Source of the DNA: Omphiscola glabra
Taxonomy: Eukaryota > Mollusca > Gastropoda > Lymnaeidae
NCBI GenBank assembly: GCA_964017045.1
Contig: OZ024802.1
Span: 11,606,435 to 11,670,434, forward strand
Length of the DNA stretch: 64,000 nucleotides
Direction: 5' to 3'
Below are positions 56,135 to 64,000 of this stretch, one piece after another (the stretch's first letter is position 1; each line of letters begins with the position of its first letter). Below the pieces are notes generated by a model. That model saw only the letters and a list, made by a program, of their open reading frames with translations. It ran no database searches and was not told where the DNA came from. The position numbers and the translations under genes are program-made.

Positions 56135-56336
56135 CAGCAGTTCTCAACATGTATGTATGTCGCGACCCCTTTGGTGTTGAACGACCCTTAGTCAGGATTC
56201 ACCAAAGACCATGTGAAAACAGATATGAATTAGCAACGAGAATAATTTTATGGTTATGGGGGGGGGGGGGGGGGTCCACCACAAGATGAGGAACTGTATT
56301 AAAGGGTCGCGCTATTAGGAAGGTTGGGAACCACTG
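56135..56336 (-). mobile_element. SPIN-like hAT MITE, copy 5 (full length, diverged)
   Basis: The 202-bp element begins cagcagttctcaacatgtat and ends ggttgggaaccactg. It contains gacccctttggtgttgaacg, accaaagaccatgtgaaaac, gcaacgagaataattttatg, then about 16 G at 56259-56274 in place of the usual gggtgaccacc junction, and aggaactgtattaaaggg. The flanking octamers (tcgtcatg, tgataaag) do not match. Confidence 0.88.
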
Positions 56337-56499
56337 TGATAAAGGAACGTGGCGACGGAAGTGGAATACATTGTCAGCCATTTTAAATTAAATCACCAAA
56401 GTACTTGAGAAGGACTGGGGGGGGGGGGGGATGGGTGGGGTAGCTGAAGAATAATACTCCCTCACTCTCTCTCTCTGTCACACGCGCACACACACACAC
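56337..56499. other. Non-coding DNA with G run and CA words
   Basis: G run at 56417-56430; (CA)n at 56483-56502. Confidence 0.5.
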
Positions 56500-56750
56500 A
56501 CACCCTTACAAAGCTCCGACATCGACCTGGTGCAAGCAAATAAAATTCACACCGAGATTTCGCACCTGAAACAAAACGAGCTCGCATAATGGAAGGAGTA
56601 ATCTTGCTAATGAGAGCCGCTGAACAAACTGAGTGTGAGGAACGCTTCGCTTTCTCCGGGACAAAGGCGCTCAGCGAAAACGTTTGTCTGTCTAGGTAAT
56701 CAATAGAACAATTGCTAGTGAGCCGAGGAAGAGGAGAGGGTTGTGAGTGA
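56500..56750. promoter_or_regulatory. Candidate regulatory island with SOX-type motifs
   Basis: Non-repetitive sequence with GGACAAAGG-like word (56659-56667) and GAACAATTGC (56706-56715), plus gaggaacgcttcgctttctc. No splice sites in the open minus frame. Function inferred. Confidence 0.33.
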
Positions 56751-57854
56751 GACACGAGTACAAAAAAAATTAATTAATTAATCTGGTCCAAGCTCCCTCC
56801 ACCGACCTCCCCCCCCCCAACCACCCCCCTCCCAACCACAACCAACTTGTCTCGGGTGAGTTTCAACAGATTGCAAAATTAAAATAAAATATTCACGTCA
56901 GGAATTTGATGAATAATTTTTTTTTTAAGTATTAATTTTATGGCTCTATCAGTAAACAGTGAAAAAAAAAATAATTAGCCACGATCTGTCAAAGCACATG
57001 ACATTTATAGATGGCGTTGAAAACATGTCATGACAATTATTGAATATGGATTTAAATATGAACACAAAATTAAAGCGTTTTTTTTTTTTTTTTTTTTTTT
57101 TTGATGAAGAGTTGATTAACCAGTCAACTGATGTATATTGACCTACATAGCTTAAATACTGACCTGGGTGGGTGGTCAGAGGGCCATCACTACATGCAAT
57201 AATTACTTTCATTGATTGACAGGAGAGCACTTGGCAGATCCAGTGACAATAGAGACAGCGAATCCACCCCCTACCACCACCCCATTTCTCCACACCTCGT
57301 TTGCCCTGAAAAGCCTAAAATAATGCCCCCTTCCATTTCCCAAACCCCAGTGTGATTAACGCCCCCCCCCCCCCCCCCATGACTGCAATTGTTAAAGGTG
57401 CTGAAATAATGATGTGATTAACGAGAGTGTTCAAACTGAATTAACTCTAACGTTGGTATCTTCTTTCCGAGCGACTGAAGGACCCAGAATTGCATTAAAT
57501 TAAAGATTATTAAAGGATAGTTCCTCTCTTTGTTAACATTGGCCGTTGTTATCATGTATTACTAGTACAACTACTTCTGCTACCACACTTACTAATACTA
57601 CTACTTCTTATACTACTTCTTATACTGCTACTAATACTGCTACTACTACTTATAATCAACATTAAGATGATATAAGTAATAAAGCAACGTGGATCATATT
57701 AAAACACAAATATAAATATATATCCAACAGCATAAACATTATCGCATATATTTTTTTATCTATTTAAGGCTTAAATTTAGTGGAATCGATATGAACTTTT
57801 ACTTGATGAACCAATTGACTTTATCGATCTCATCAAATCGAATGTATTGAAAAA
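56751..57854. other. Non-coding DNA with homopolymers and (TAC)n
   Basis: T run of about 23 at 57080-57102, C run of about 18 at 57361-57379, C-rich at 56808-56832, TAC/ACT trinucleotide patch at 57560-57650. Confidence 0.5.
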
Positions 57855-59297
57855 ATGAAGTTTGTATATTATTGTGAAGGTAATCTAGCAAGTAAGATAA
57901 ACTATGTTACATTAGACAGCCTTGTTCCAGCTGTAGGACTGAATAAGAAGATCTATGTTACATTAGACAGCGTTGTTCCAGCTGTAGGACTGAATAAGAA
58001 GATCTATGTTACATTAGACAGCGTTGTTCCAGCTGTAGGACTGAATAAGAAGATCTATGTTACATTAGACAGCGTTGTTCCAGCTGTAGGACTGAATAAG
58101 AAGATCTATGTTACATTAGACAGCGTTGTTCCAGCTGTAGGACTGAATAAGAAGATCTATGTTACATTAGACAGCGTTGTTCCAGCTATAGGACTGAATA
58201 AGAAGATCTATGTTACATTAGACAGCGTTGTTCCAGCTATAGGACTGAATAAGAAGATCTATGTTACATTAGACAGCGTTTTTCCAGCTGTAGGACTGAA
58301 TAAGAAGATCTATGTTACATTAGACAGCTTTGTTCCAGCTGTAGGACTGAATAAGAAGATATATGTTACATTAGACAGCGTTGTTCCAGCTGTAGGACTG
58401 AATAAGAAGATCTATGTTACATTAGACAGCATTGTTCCAGCTATAGGACTGAATAAGAAGATCTATGTTACATTAGACAGCATTGTTCCAGCTATAGGAC
58501 TGAATAAGAAGATCTATGTTACATTAGACAGCGTTGTTCCAGCTGTAGGACTGAATAAGAAGATATATGTTACATTAGACAGCGTTGTTCCAGCTATAGG
58601 ACTGAATAAGAAGATCTATGTTACATTAGACAGCGTTGTTCCAGCTGTAGGACTGAATAAGAAGATCTATGTTACATTAGACAGCTTTGTTCCAGCTGTA
58701 GGACTGAATAAGAAGATCTATGTTACATTAGACAGCGTTGTTCCAGCTGTAGGACTGAATAAGAAGATCTATGTTACATTAGACAGCGTTGTTCCAGCTG
58801 TAGGACTGAATAAGAAGATCTATGTTACATTAGACAGCGTTGTTCCAGCTGTAGGACTGAATAAGAAGATCTATGTTACATTAGACAGCGTTGTTCCAGC
58901 TATAGGACTGAATAAGAAGATCTATGTTACATTAGACAGCGTTGTTCCAGCTGTAGGACTGAATAAGAAGATCTATGTTACATTAGACAGCGTTGTTCCA
59001 GCTGTAGGACTGAATAAGAAGATCTATGTTACATTAGACAGCTTTGTTCCAGCTGTAGGACTGAATAAGAAGATCTATGTTACATTAGACAGCGTTGTTC
59101 CAGCTATAGGACTGATTAAGAAGATCTATGTTACATTAGACAGCGTTGTTCCAGCTGTAGGACTGAATAAGAAGATCTATGTTACATTAGACAGCTTTGT
59201 TCCAGCTATAGGACTGAATAAGAAGATATATGTGTTGAGTGATACAGCCTTTTTACAACTACGGGACTATCTCCTGGTGAGACGGACTTATGTTTAA
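57855..59297 (+). CDS. Possible repeat protein of 480 residues (26 x 17-residue unit)
   Basis: The frame opens with ATG in aaaaaatgaag and runs MKFVYYCEGNLASKINYVT before entering 26 copies of IYVTLDSVVPAVGLNKK. It leaves through about 20 non-repeat residues (VLSDTAFLQLRDYLLVRR) to a TAA. The unit alternates hydrophobic residues, suggesting beta strands. Substitutions are few and mild in protein terms (V/I, V/F, N/I). The other five frames all have a stop in every unit, unlike the 33-bp and 30-bp arrays here, where many frames are open. No signal peptide, no known family, and no splice evidence. It is opposite to SoxD. It may still be a plain 51-bp minisatellite; I put a real gene at about one in four. 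Confidence 0.25.
   Translation: MKFVYYCEGNLASKINYVTLDSLVPAVGLNKKIYVTLDSVVPAVGLNKKIYVTLDSVVPAVGLNKKIYVTLDSVVPAVGLNKKIYVTLDSVVPAVGLNKKIYVTLDSVVPAIGLNKKIYVTLDSVVPAIGLNKKIYVTLDSVFPAVGLNKKIYVTLDSFVPAVGLNKKIYVTLDSVVPAVGLNKKIYVTLDSIVPAIGLNKKIYVTLDSIVPAIGLNKKIYVTLDSVVPAVGLNKKIYVTLDSVVPAIGLNKKIYVTLDSVVPAVGLNKKIYVTLDSFVPAVGLNKKIYVTLDSVVPAVGLNKKIYVTLDSVVPAVGLNKKIYVTLDSVVPAVGLNKKIYVTLDSVVPAIGLNKKIYVTLDSVVPAVGLNKKIYVTLDSVVPAVGLNKKIYVTLDSFVPAVGLNKKIYVTLDSVVPAIGLIKKIYVTLDSVVPAVGLNKKIYVTLDSFVPAIGLNKKIYVLSDTAFLQLRDYLLVRRTYV
57895..59231. repeat. 51-bp minisatellite, about 26 copies
   Basis: Unit contains atctatgttacattagacag and cgttgttccagctgtaggac. Variants include agctttgtt, agcattgtt, gctatagga and agatatatg; their mosaic order suggests repeated block duplication. 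Copies are over 95% identical by eye, so the amplification is recent. Confidence 0.96.
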
Positions 59298-60520
59298 GGG
59301 TGCGAATACGAACAAAGTAGTTACGCAATGTTACTAACATTAGTATAACAAGATTATATATTAATTTTAAAAGAAAATTTACTATTGAGGCTGAGACTAA
59401 CTGATCTTGACAGAGCGAATCTTGACTTTTGTCAAATTACAAGAATGTAGTTTCGAAAGAAAGCATTCTTCATGAGACTATACAGCACATCTTATCCGTG
59501 ACTTTCAGCACAGTACTTAAACTGAAGTAAAATAATTTGATTATCGTGTTCGTTTTATATCAAGTCATTCATTATGATGACCATTCAAAGTCAGCCTCGG
59601 TGATTCCCATGCTCTGGCCACCAACACGTTTAATGGAGATAATATAAATACACGTTTATAACATTCAAAAAAGAACGGTAACATAAATTTCTTTATACAC
59701 GTTCGTGAACATGTGAAAGACTTTCTGCCGATACATTTGAATGCACACTTATTCAGATACGAATGCCATTAAAATTATGAAACATTGCTGTTGGAGATAA
59801 AGTAACTAAATCGCTGATTTGTGCCCCACATTTCAATATTTCAAATTAAGTTCCTTAATTACAAGTGTTGTACATGGGAGGGGGGTGCTTGTACCACCCC
59901 GAGGGGTGGGGGTGTATTTATACAATATTTTCTCACTGTTTCTCAATTTGTAAAAAAAAAAAAAAAAGATGTACCCTCTTTTACGTCGCATCTCAAATTT
60001 GATAAGAACACAACCTTGTGACGCCGACAGTCGGTTAATATAACACCAACACTAAGAAGAATTGTTGGTTTTGAAGTTTCAATGTAAAGTCACCATATGA
60101 ACTATTTGTACTAGCTATACAACAACTACACCAAGAACAAAACACCTCCTCTAACCGCGAAGCTTGAGACTAGAAGTGAAATTGTGAAAATTGATTTCAA
60201 ACTTTTTAAATAAATGAAAAAAAAAAACAACCAAAAAAAAAACCGGCTCAGTCTGTGCATTGTCAGTAGGCTTACTATGTGGAGAAATCGACTCGGCGTA
60301 TGCCTCTCGTAGATGTAACAATGGCCTCAAGTAGGATTAGGTTTAAACTACTGGTTTAAATAGTCTCCATTGTACGCGAGCACAGCCTGAAGATTGGCCG
60401 GTAATCGTGAGCGAGCAATATTCCCACAGATGTTGAGGTGAGTGCGGGACGGGCTTGTGGGGAATGGGAATGGATATTGGAGAAATAGGGAGTATAGATA
60501 TATACCTGGAGTATAGGGTG
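59298..60520. other. Non-coding DNA
   Basis: Mostly AT-rich; G-rich words at 59877-59912; A runs at 59953-59967 and 60218-60240. No gene recognised. Confidence 0.45.
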
Positions 60521-60525
60521 ATTGT

Positions 60526-60865
60526 TGGAATAACAGTTGATTTGACTGTTGGAATAGTAGATTTGATTGTTTGGAATAGTAGATTTGATTGTTGGAATAG
60601 TAGATTTGATTGTTGGCATAGTAGATTTGATTGTTGGAATAGTAGATTTGATTGTTGGAATAGTATATTTGATTGTTGGAATAGTAGATTTAATTGTTGG
60701 AATAGTAGATTTGATTGTTGGAATAGTACATTTGATTGTTGGAATAGTACATTTGATTGTTGGAATAGAAGACTTGATTGTTGGAATAGTAGATTGGTTT
60801 TGTGCAAAAGTAAGTTATAATATTATTTGAAGTAGAATATTGCATTGTTGGAATAGTGGATTAGT
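60526..60865. repeat. 21-bp minisatellite (gattgttggaatagtagatt), about 14 copies
   Basis: Unit is 21 bp; open on both strands (IVGIVDL on plus, FQQSNLL on minus), both shadows. Each unit carries ATTGTT, a SOX-like word, by virtue of the repeat. Confidence 0.94.
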
Positions 60866-61032
60866 GGATCGTTGGAAAAGTATGTGACATTCGATTGCGA
60901 TACTTGAAAGTATAATAACGGTTACGCTACTGCTCGGCAGCGTAAGGTATAAAAGGAATATGTGATGTGTTGATGGTTATACAGACAATATGGGGTAAAT
61001 GAAAAAAAAAGGTCACAAAGGGTTATTTAGAC

Positions 61033-61102
61033 CAGCGGTTCCCAAACTTTTACGTTTGGCGGACCGATCAACAAGTTTGGAAATTGCACCAGCGACCGGT
61101 GG
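61033..61102 (+). mobile_element. Left end of another hAT-like element
   Basis: cagcggttcccaaactttta followed by gtttggcggaccgatc resembles hAT ends of the CAGNGGTTCCCAAA type. The right end was not found; a retroelement tail follows directly. Confidence 0.42.
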
Positions 61103-61107
61103 TGGAT

Positions 61108-61215
61108 TTCTTAATAATAATAATTTTTTATTTGACCAAAGACTCATACAGTGCAGATTGGCAACGTAAGGCTCAGAGACCGGTGCCTCTCCACCGACCA
61201 CCATTTGAGGAGCGC
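61108..61215 (-). mobile_element. 3' end of a second non-LTR retroelement, minus orientation
   Basis: On minus, tggtcggtggagaggcaccg, tctgagccttacgttgccaa and gtatgagtctttggtcaaat lead into an A-rich tail and (TTA)n/(ATT)n at 61111-61122. Family not assigned. Confidence 0.48.
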
Positions 61216-61689
61216 CAAACTCATACCATAGAGTGGTAATGGTAAATGGTGGATTTTAATAAATAATCTGGGGGTAATTTGGTAATTGATGGCAGAAGGT
61301 AACACCAGAGATCATCAAGTTAAGTTGAAGAGACAAACATAATGGTACACATCACTTGACCCGGGGGGGGGGGGTAATATCGTGCAGTTTAACACACACA
61401 CACAATACGTTATGCAGAATTGAAACAAGCAATATTACAGTTTGAGAACAGCACTATAGGTGATATCACCAGGTATGAATGCTTGTAATGACGTGGCACT
61501 CTGTTATTTTTCCAGGTATTTTATTCACTGTACGCCAAACCAAACAGAAAGTAGTGGACGGCGGTCGGGAATAATTGAAACAACACAGAAACAATGAAAT
61601 GCTTCTTCTAATTCTGCTTAATCACCATCTTTAAACACGTTGTCTTATTATCCCTGGTGTTTGCCGAGCTGAGTGCACTCGTGTGGTTT
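61216..61689. other. Non-coding DNA
   Basis: G run at 61363-61374; (CA)n at 61393-61403. No gene recognised. Confidence 0.45.
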
Positions 61690-61699
61690 ATACACACAC

Positions 61700-61945
61700 A
61701 GCCTCGTGTGGTCATACACAGCCTCGTGATGCGTCTCGTATTGTCTTCTATTTTTTGTGCTGTGATTATATAGATCTATGGACACCAGGGTTGCATTGTG
61801 AGTGTGTGTGGGGGATGTGTGTGCGGATGTGTGTGTGTGCGGATGTGTGTGTGTGCGGATGTGTGTGTGTGTGCGGGCGGTCATACGCAGCCTCACGGGG
61901 CGTCTCATATTGTCTTCTATGTTTGTACTGTGATAGAACTATGAA
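61700..61945. repeat. ~75-bp direct duplication flanking a (GT)n-rich array
   Basis: 61708-61783 (gtggtcatacacagcctcgt, attgtcttctattttttgtg) and 61873-61944 (gcggtcatacgcagcctcac, attgtcttctatgtttgtac) are diverged direct copies. Between them lie about four units of gtgcggatgtgtgtgt. Confidence 0.88.
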
Positions 61946-62339
61946 CATCATGGTAGAAGTATGTGTTCTTGAGAATTTTAAAAAAAACGGGTGGGGGGGG
62001 GGGCGTGGTTAGTGTGTTGAAGGGGGGCAAGGAAGGGTGTAAGCGAGTATAGGAATGAAATGGTTGAGAGCTAGGTGTAAAATAGTTGGTGTCACGATGG
62101 CTGGGTGGACGTTGTTGCGACTAGGCTTAATGCGGGAGTATGTAGTCGTGAAGGGACAAGTGCTTGGTCAACCTTTTTAAACGGAGACACTAAAAATCTA
62201 GAAATATCAAATGAGAGGGGTGGAGAGGCCGGTGCGAGGCAAAGAAAGATGGAGATGAGCCAGGCAAGAATAGAGAGTGAGAGAATGCGAAGAGAAAGCG
62301 AAGTGGCGGAAGAGAAAGACACGAGCGAGTAACGGGCGT
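61946..62339. other. Non-coding DNA
   Basis: G-rich at 61990-62035, GA-rich at 62210-62320. A 75-codon plus frame (to 62332) is Glu/Arg/Ser-rich because of the GA bias. Confidence 0.4.
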
Positions 62340-62660
62340 AAAGTAAAAGAGCCCCCAGGTCTCGTCAATATACAGACCTTGTTAAAGACACGAGCCTGAA
62401 AATGGCGACGGCTTTCAGTACCAAGAAAACGGGCTTAAAATAAAAACGGACACGCTTTGTTACACCCGTCTGATGAAACTGTGATACATCATTGTAACAA
62501 ATCTTTCGTAACACCCTCCAGAAACCCCCCTCTCTCCCCCACCTCTCTGTGTCGGGACTAATGGTGGACTTATGTCGCACGTGAACAATGGGGCGGTGTC
62601 TCCGTGAGTCGGTCAATAAACGTGCACTGTAGACAATAGTGATTGTAGCAACAACCGAGG
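62340..62660. promoter_or_regulatory. Candidate regulatory island with SOX-type motifs
   Basis: Non-repetitive. GAACAATGGG (62583-62592) matches the SOX consensus closely; ACAATagtgATTGT (62633-62646) is an inverted pair with 4 bp between. Also cattgtaacaaatc upstream. Function inferred. Confidence 0.36.
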
Positions 62661-63107
62661 GCGGGGAGAGGGTGGCGCGAAAAGGGGGGGGGGTGGAGAT
62701 GGTGTGTTTTTTTAGCCACTTCGAGTAGGTTCCAATTAAGTGTAGCGATTTCTTATAAATGTGTGTGTGTGTGTGTGTTCGTGTGTGTTTGGTTTTATGC
62801 GGAGGATGTGGGTGTATCGGAGGGTGTGATTAAGTGAGGTGGTTGAGTCTAAGTTTTAGTTGATTCTACGAGCAAGCACTGCAAGAGGCCATTTCAGTTC
62901 GAAATATCGCTGACAAGTGTTTGTCGGTAGAGGTTCGGAGATTGAACGGAAGGAACGACGTTGTGGGGGGATTCTGGTAACCAGAACATGGACCCATAAT
63001 AATCCTGTAGCAGGGTTAGTTTATCCTGTTACATAATGATATATAATGTTTTACCCTTGGGTATGTGGCGGTATGTCGGGTATGTGGAGCCACTGTACGT
63101 GAACACA
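62661..63107. other. Non-coding DNA
   Basis: G run near 62683-62692 and (GT)n at 62759-62788. No gene recognised. Confidence 0.45.
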
Positions 63108-63117
63108 AGAGCCTACC

Positions 63118-63212
63118 CCATGGCCGGTAAAGGAGACATACCCAGGGGCATGGCAGGCACAAGAGACATACCCAAGGGCATGGCCAGCACAAAAAGAAAT
63201 ACCCAAGGGCAT
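63118..63212. repeat. ~32-bp repeat (gacatacccaagggcatggc), 3 copies
   Basis: Copies near 63133, 63165 and 63197 share agagacatacccaagggcat. Confidence 0.9.
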
Positions 63213-63289
63213 AAGAGACAATTTGAGTCCTCCATGGGCTGGGCGACAGACAAGTGCCTATGACATATGTGTTGGACATCTGTTTGTTA

Positions 63290-63428
63290 CGAGATAAGGA
63301 CATACACGTGAACAGTCAAAGATTCAAGGACATACACGTGAACAGTCAAAGATTCAAGGACATACATGTGAACAGGCAAAGATTCAAAGACATACACGTG
63401 AACAGACAAAGATTCAAGGGCATTCATT
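63290..63428. repeat. ~30-bp repeat (caaggacatacacgtgaaca), 4.5 copies
   Basis: Copies share gacatacacgtgaacag and caaagattcaa. Confidence 0.93.
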
Positions 63429-64000
63429 CTACACTGAAAACGTGAAAACACTCTGAATTCCCTCCCCTTATCCCACCTCAACCAAAAAAAAAAAATTACA
63501 CACATAATTATAAAAAAAAAAAAAAAGAAAAAAAAATATTGGTCATGTTCTGAAAATGTTTCCCAAAGGCAAAGGCCCGGTTAATTCCACGAAAGAATAC
63601 ACACTATAGAACATAGAACATATCCCACATGATACTGATGCTCTTCAAATCGTCACTGATATTTTGGGACGACCTGAAAACATTTTATTAGTAAACATTA
63701 TTTAGTGTGCCGTGCACATATTAATATAAGGACATAGCACAAACTGACATAAGGCCATTATAGCACACATTAACATAAGGCCATAAAACACACCGACTTA
63801 TGTACCTATAGGCCTACATCTACGTATAAAAAAAATAAAGTTCCATTTGGCACCCTTACCACTGTTTCCACTCTCTTTGATCTACAATGACACATCCCTC
63901 CCTTCGTAAGGGTGGTACCAACCATTTTGGGAACCACTGTGCTACACACAAAAATCATCTTTATCATCTCCATTTCACTGTTCAGCGGTGCTCACTGAAG
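63429..64000. other. Non-coding DNA to the window edge
   Basis: A runs at 63483-63536, a short acataaggccat repeat (63727-63787) and, at 63918-63939, accattttgggaaccactg, which looks like a right end of a hAT-type element whose left end is not seen. Confidence 0.45.

Noticed and set aside
61033..63939. A single 2.9-kb hAT element between the CAGCGGTTCCCAAAC end at 61033 and the inverse end at 63939
   Set aside because: Flanking octamers (atttagac and tgctacac) do not match, and the interior is a series of unrelated repeats.
1..64000. tRNA or rRNA genes
   Set aside because: I found no convincing B-box/T-arm words in a foldable context and no rRNA-like stretch; a covariance-model scan would settle this.

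Overview
This is a gene-poor, repeat-rich animal (eukaryotic) window with no bacterial-style operons. A gastropod mollusc is the best guess. The grounds are a SoxD-type exon whose sequence is clearly not vertebrate, several copies of a SPIN-like hAT element (SPIN has been reported from the pond snail Lymnaea as well as from tetrapods), very many minisatellites, and long G/C homopolymers. The taxon is an inference.

The only well-supported gene is on the minus strand. A 637-bp exon at 25950-26586 encodes the N-terminal 211 residues of a SoxD (Sox5/6/13-like) transcription factor and has a strong splice acceptor and donor. A possible 43-nt microexon at 9463-9505 on the same strand has equally good splice signals and may be a downstream exon. 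No HMG-box exon was found, so the DNA-binding part of the gene probably lies beyond the left edge. The rest of the window is then mainly SoxD intron (1-25949) and 5' intron, leader or upstream DNA (26587-64000).

Mobile DNA: three full-length SPIN-like elements have recognisable inverted ends; one has a perfect and one a 7/8 target duplication of 8 bp. A fourth full-length copy has no duplication and a fifth is truncated. Two copies of a second hAT-like MITE both have perfect 8-bp duplications, and one is inserted in the end of a SPIN copy. There is also a 231-bp foldback element with a 10-bp flanking repeat, a candidate MITE with a diverged right end, and two 3' ends of non-LTR retroelements with trinucleotide tails.

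Tandem repeats: more than 30 arrays (units from 12 to about 52 bp) take up a large part of the window. The largest are 5751-7097 (33 bp, with higher-order structure), 14609-15277 (30 bp), 17947-18510 (35 bp), 19612-20126 (34 bp), 54520-55045 (42 bp) and 57895-59231 (51 bp). Most long open frames are by-products of these arrays. The exception worth attention is 57855-59297, where only one of six frames is open across 26 copies of a 17-residue unit.

Between the arrays lie non-repetitive, GC-balanced islands (16380-17420, 21170-21540, 30440-30660, 44640-45060, 49395-49640, 51180-51500, 55620-55790, 56500-56750, 62340-62660). They do not look coding and several contain paired SOX-type ACAAT/ATTGT motifs. 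They are the best candidates for SoxD regulatory elements.
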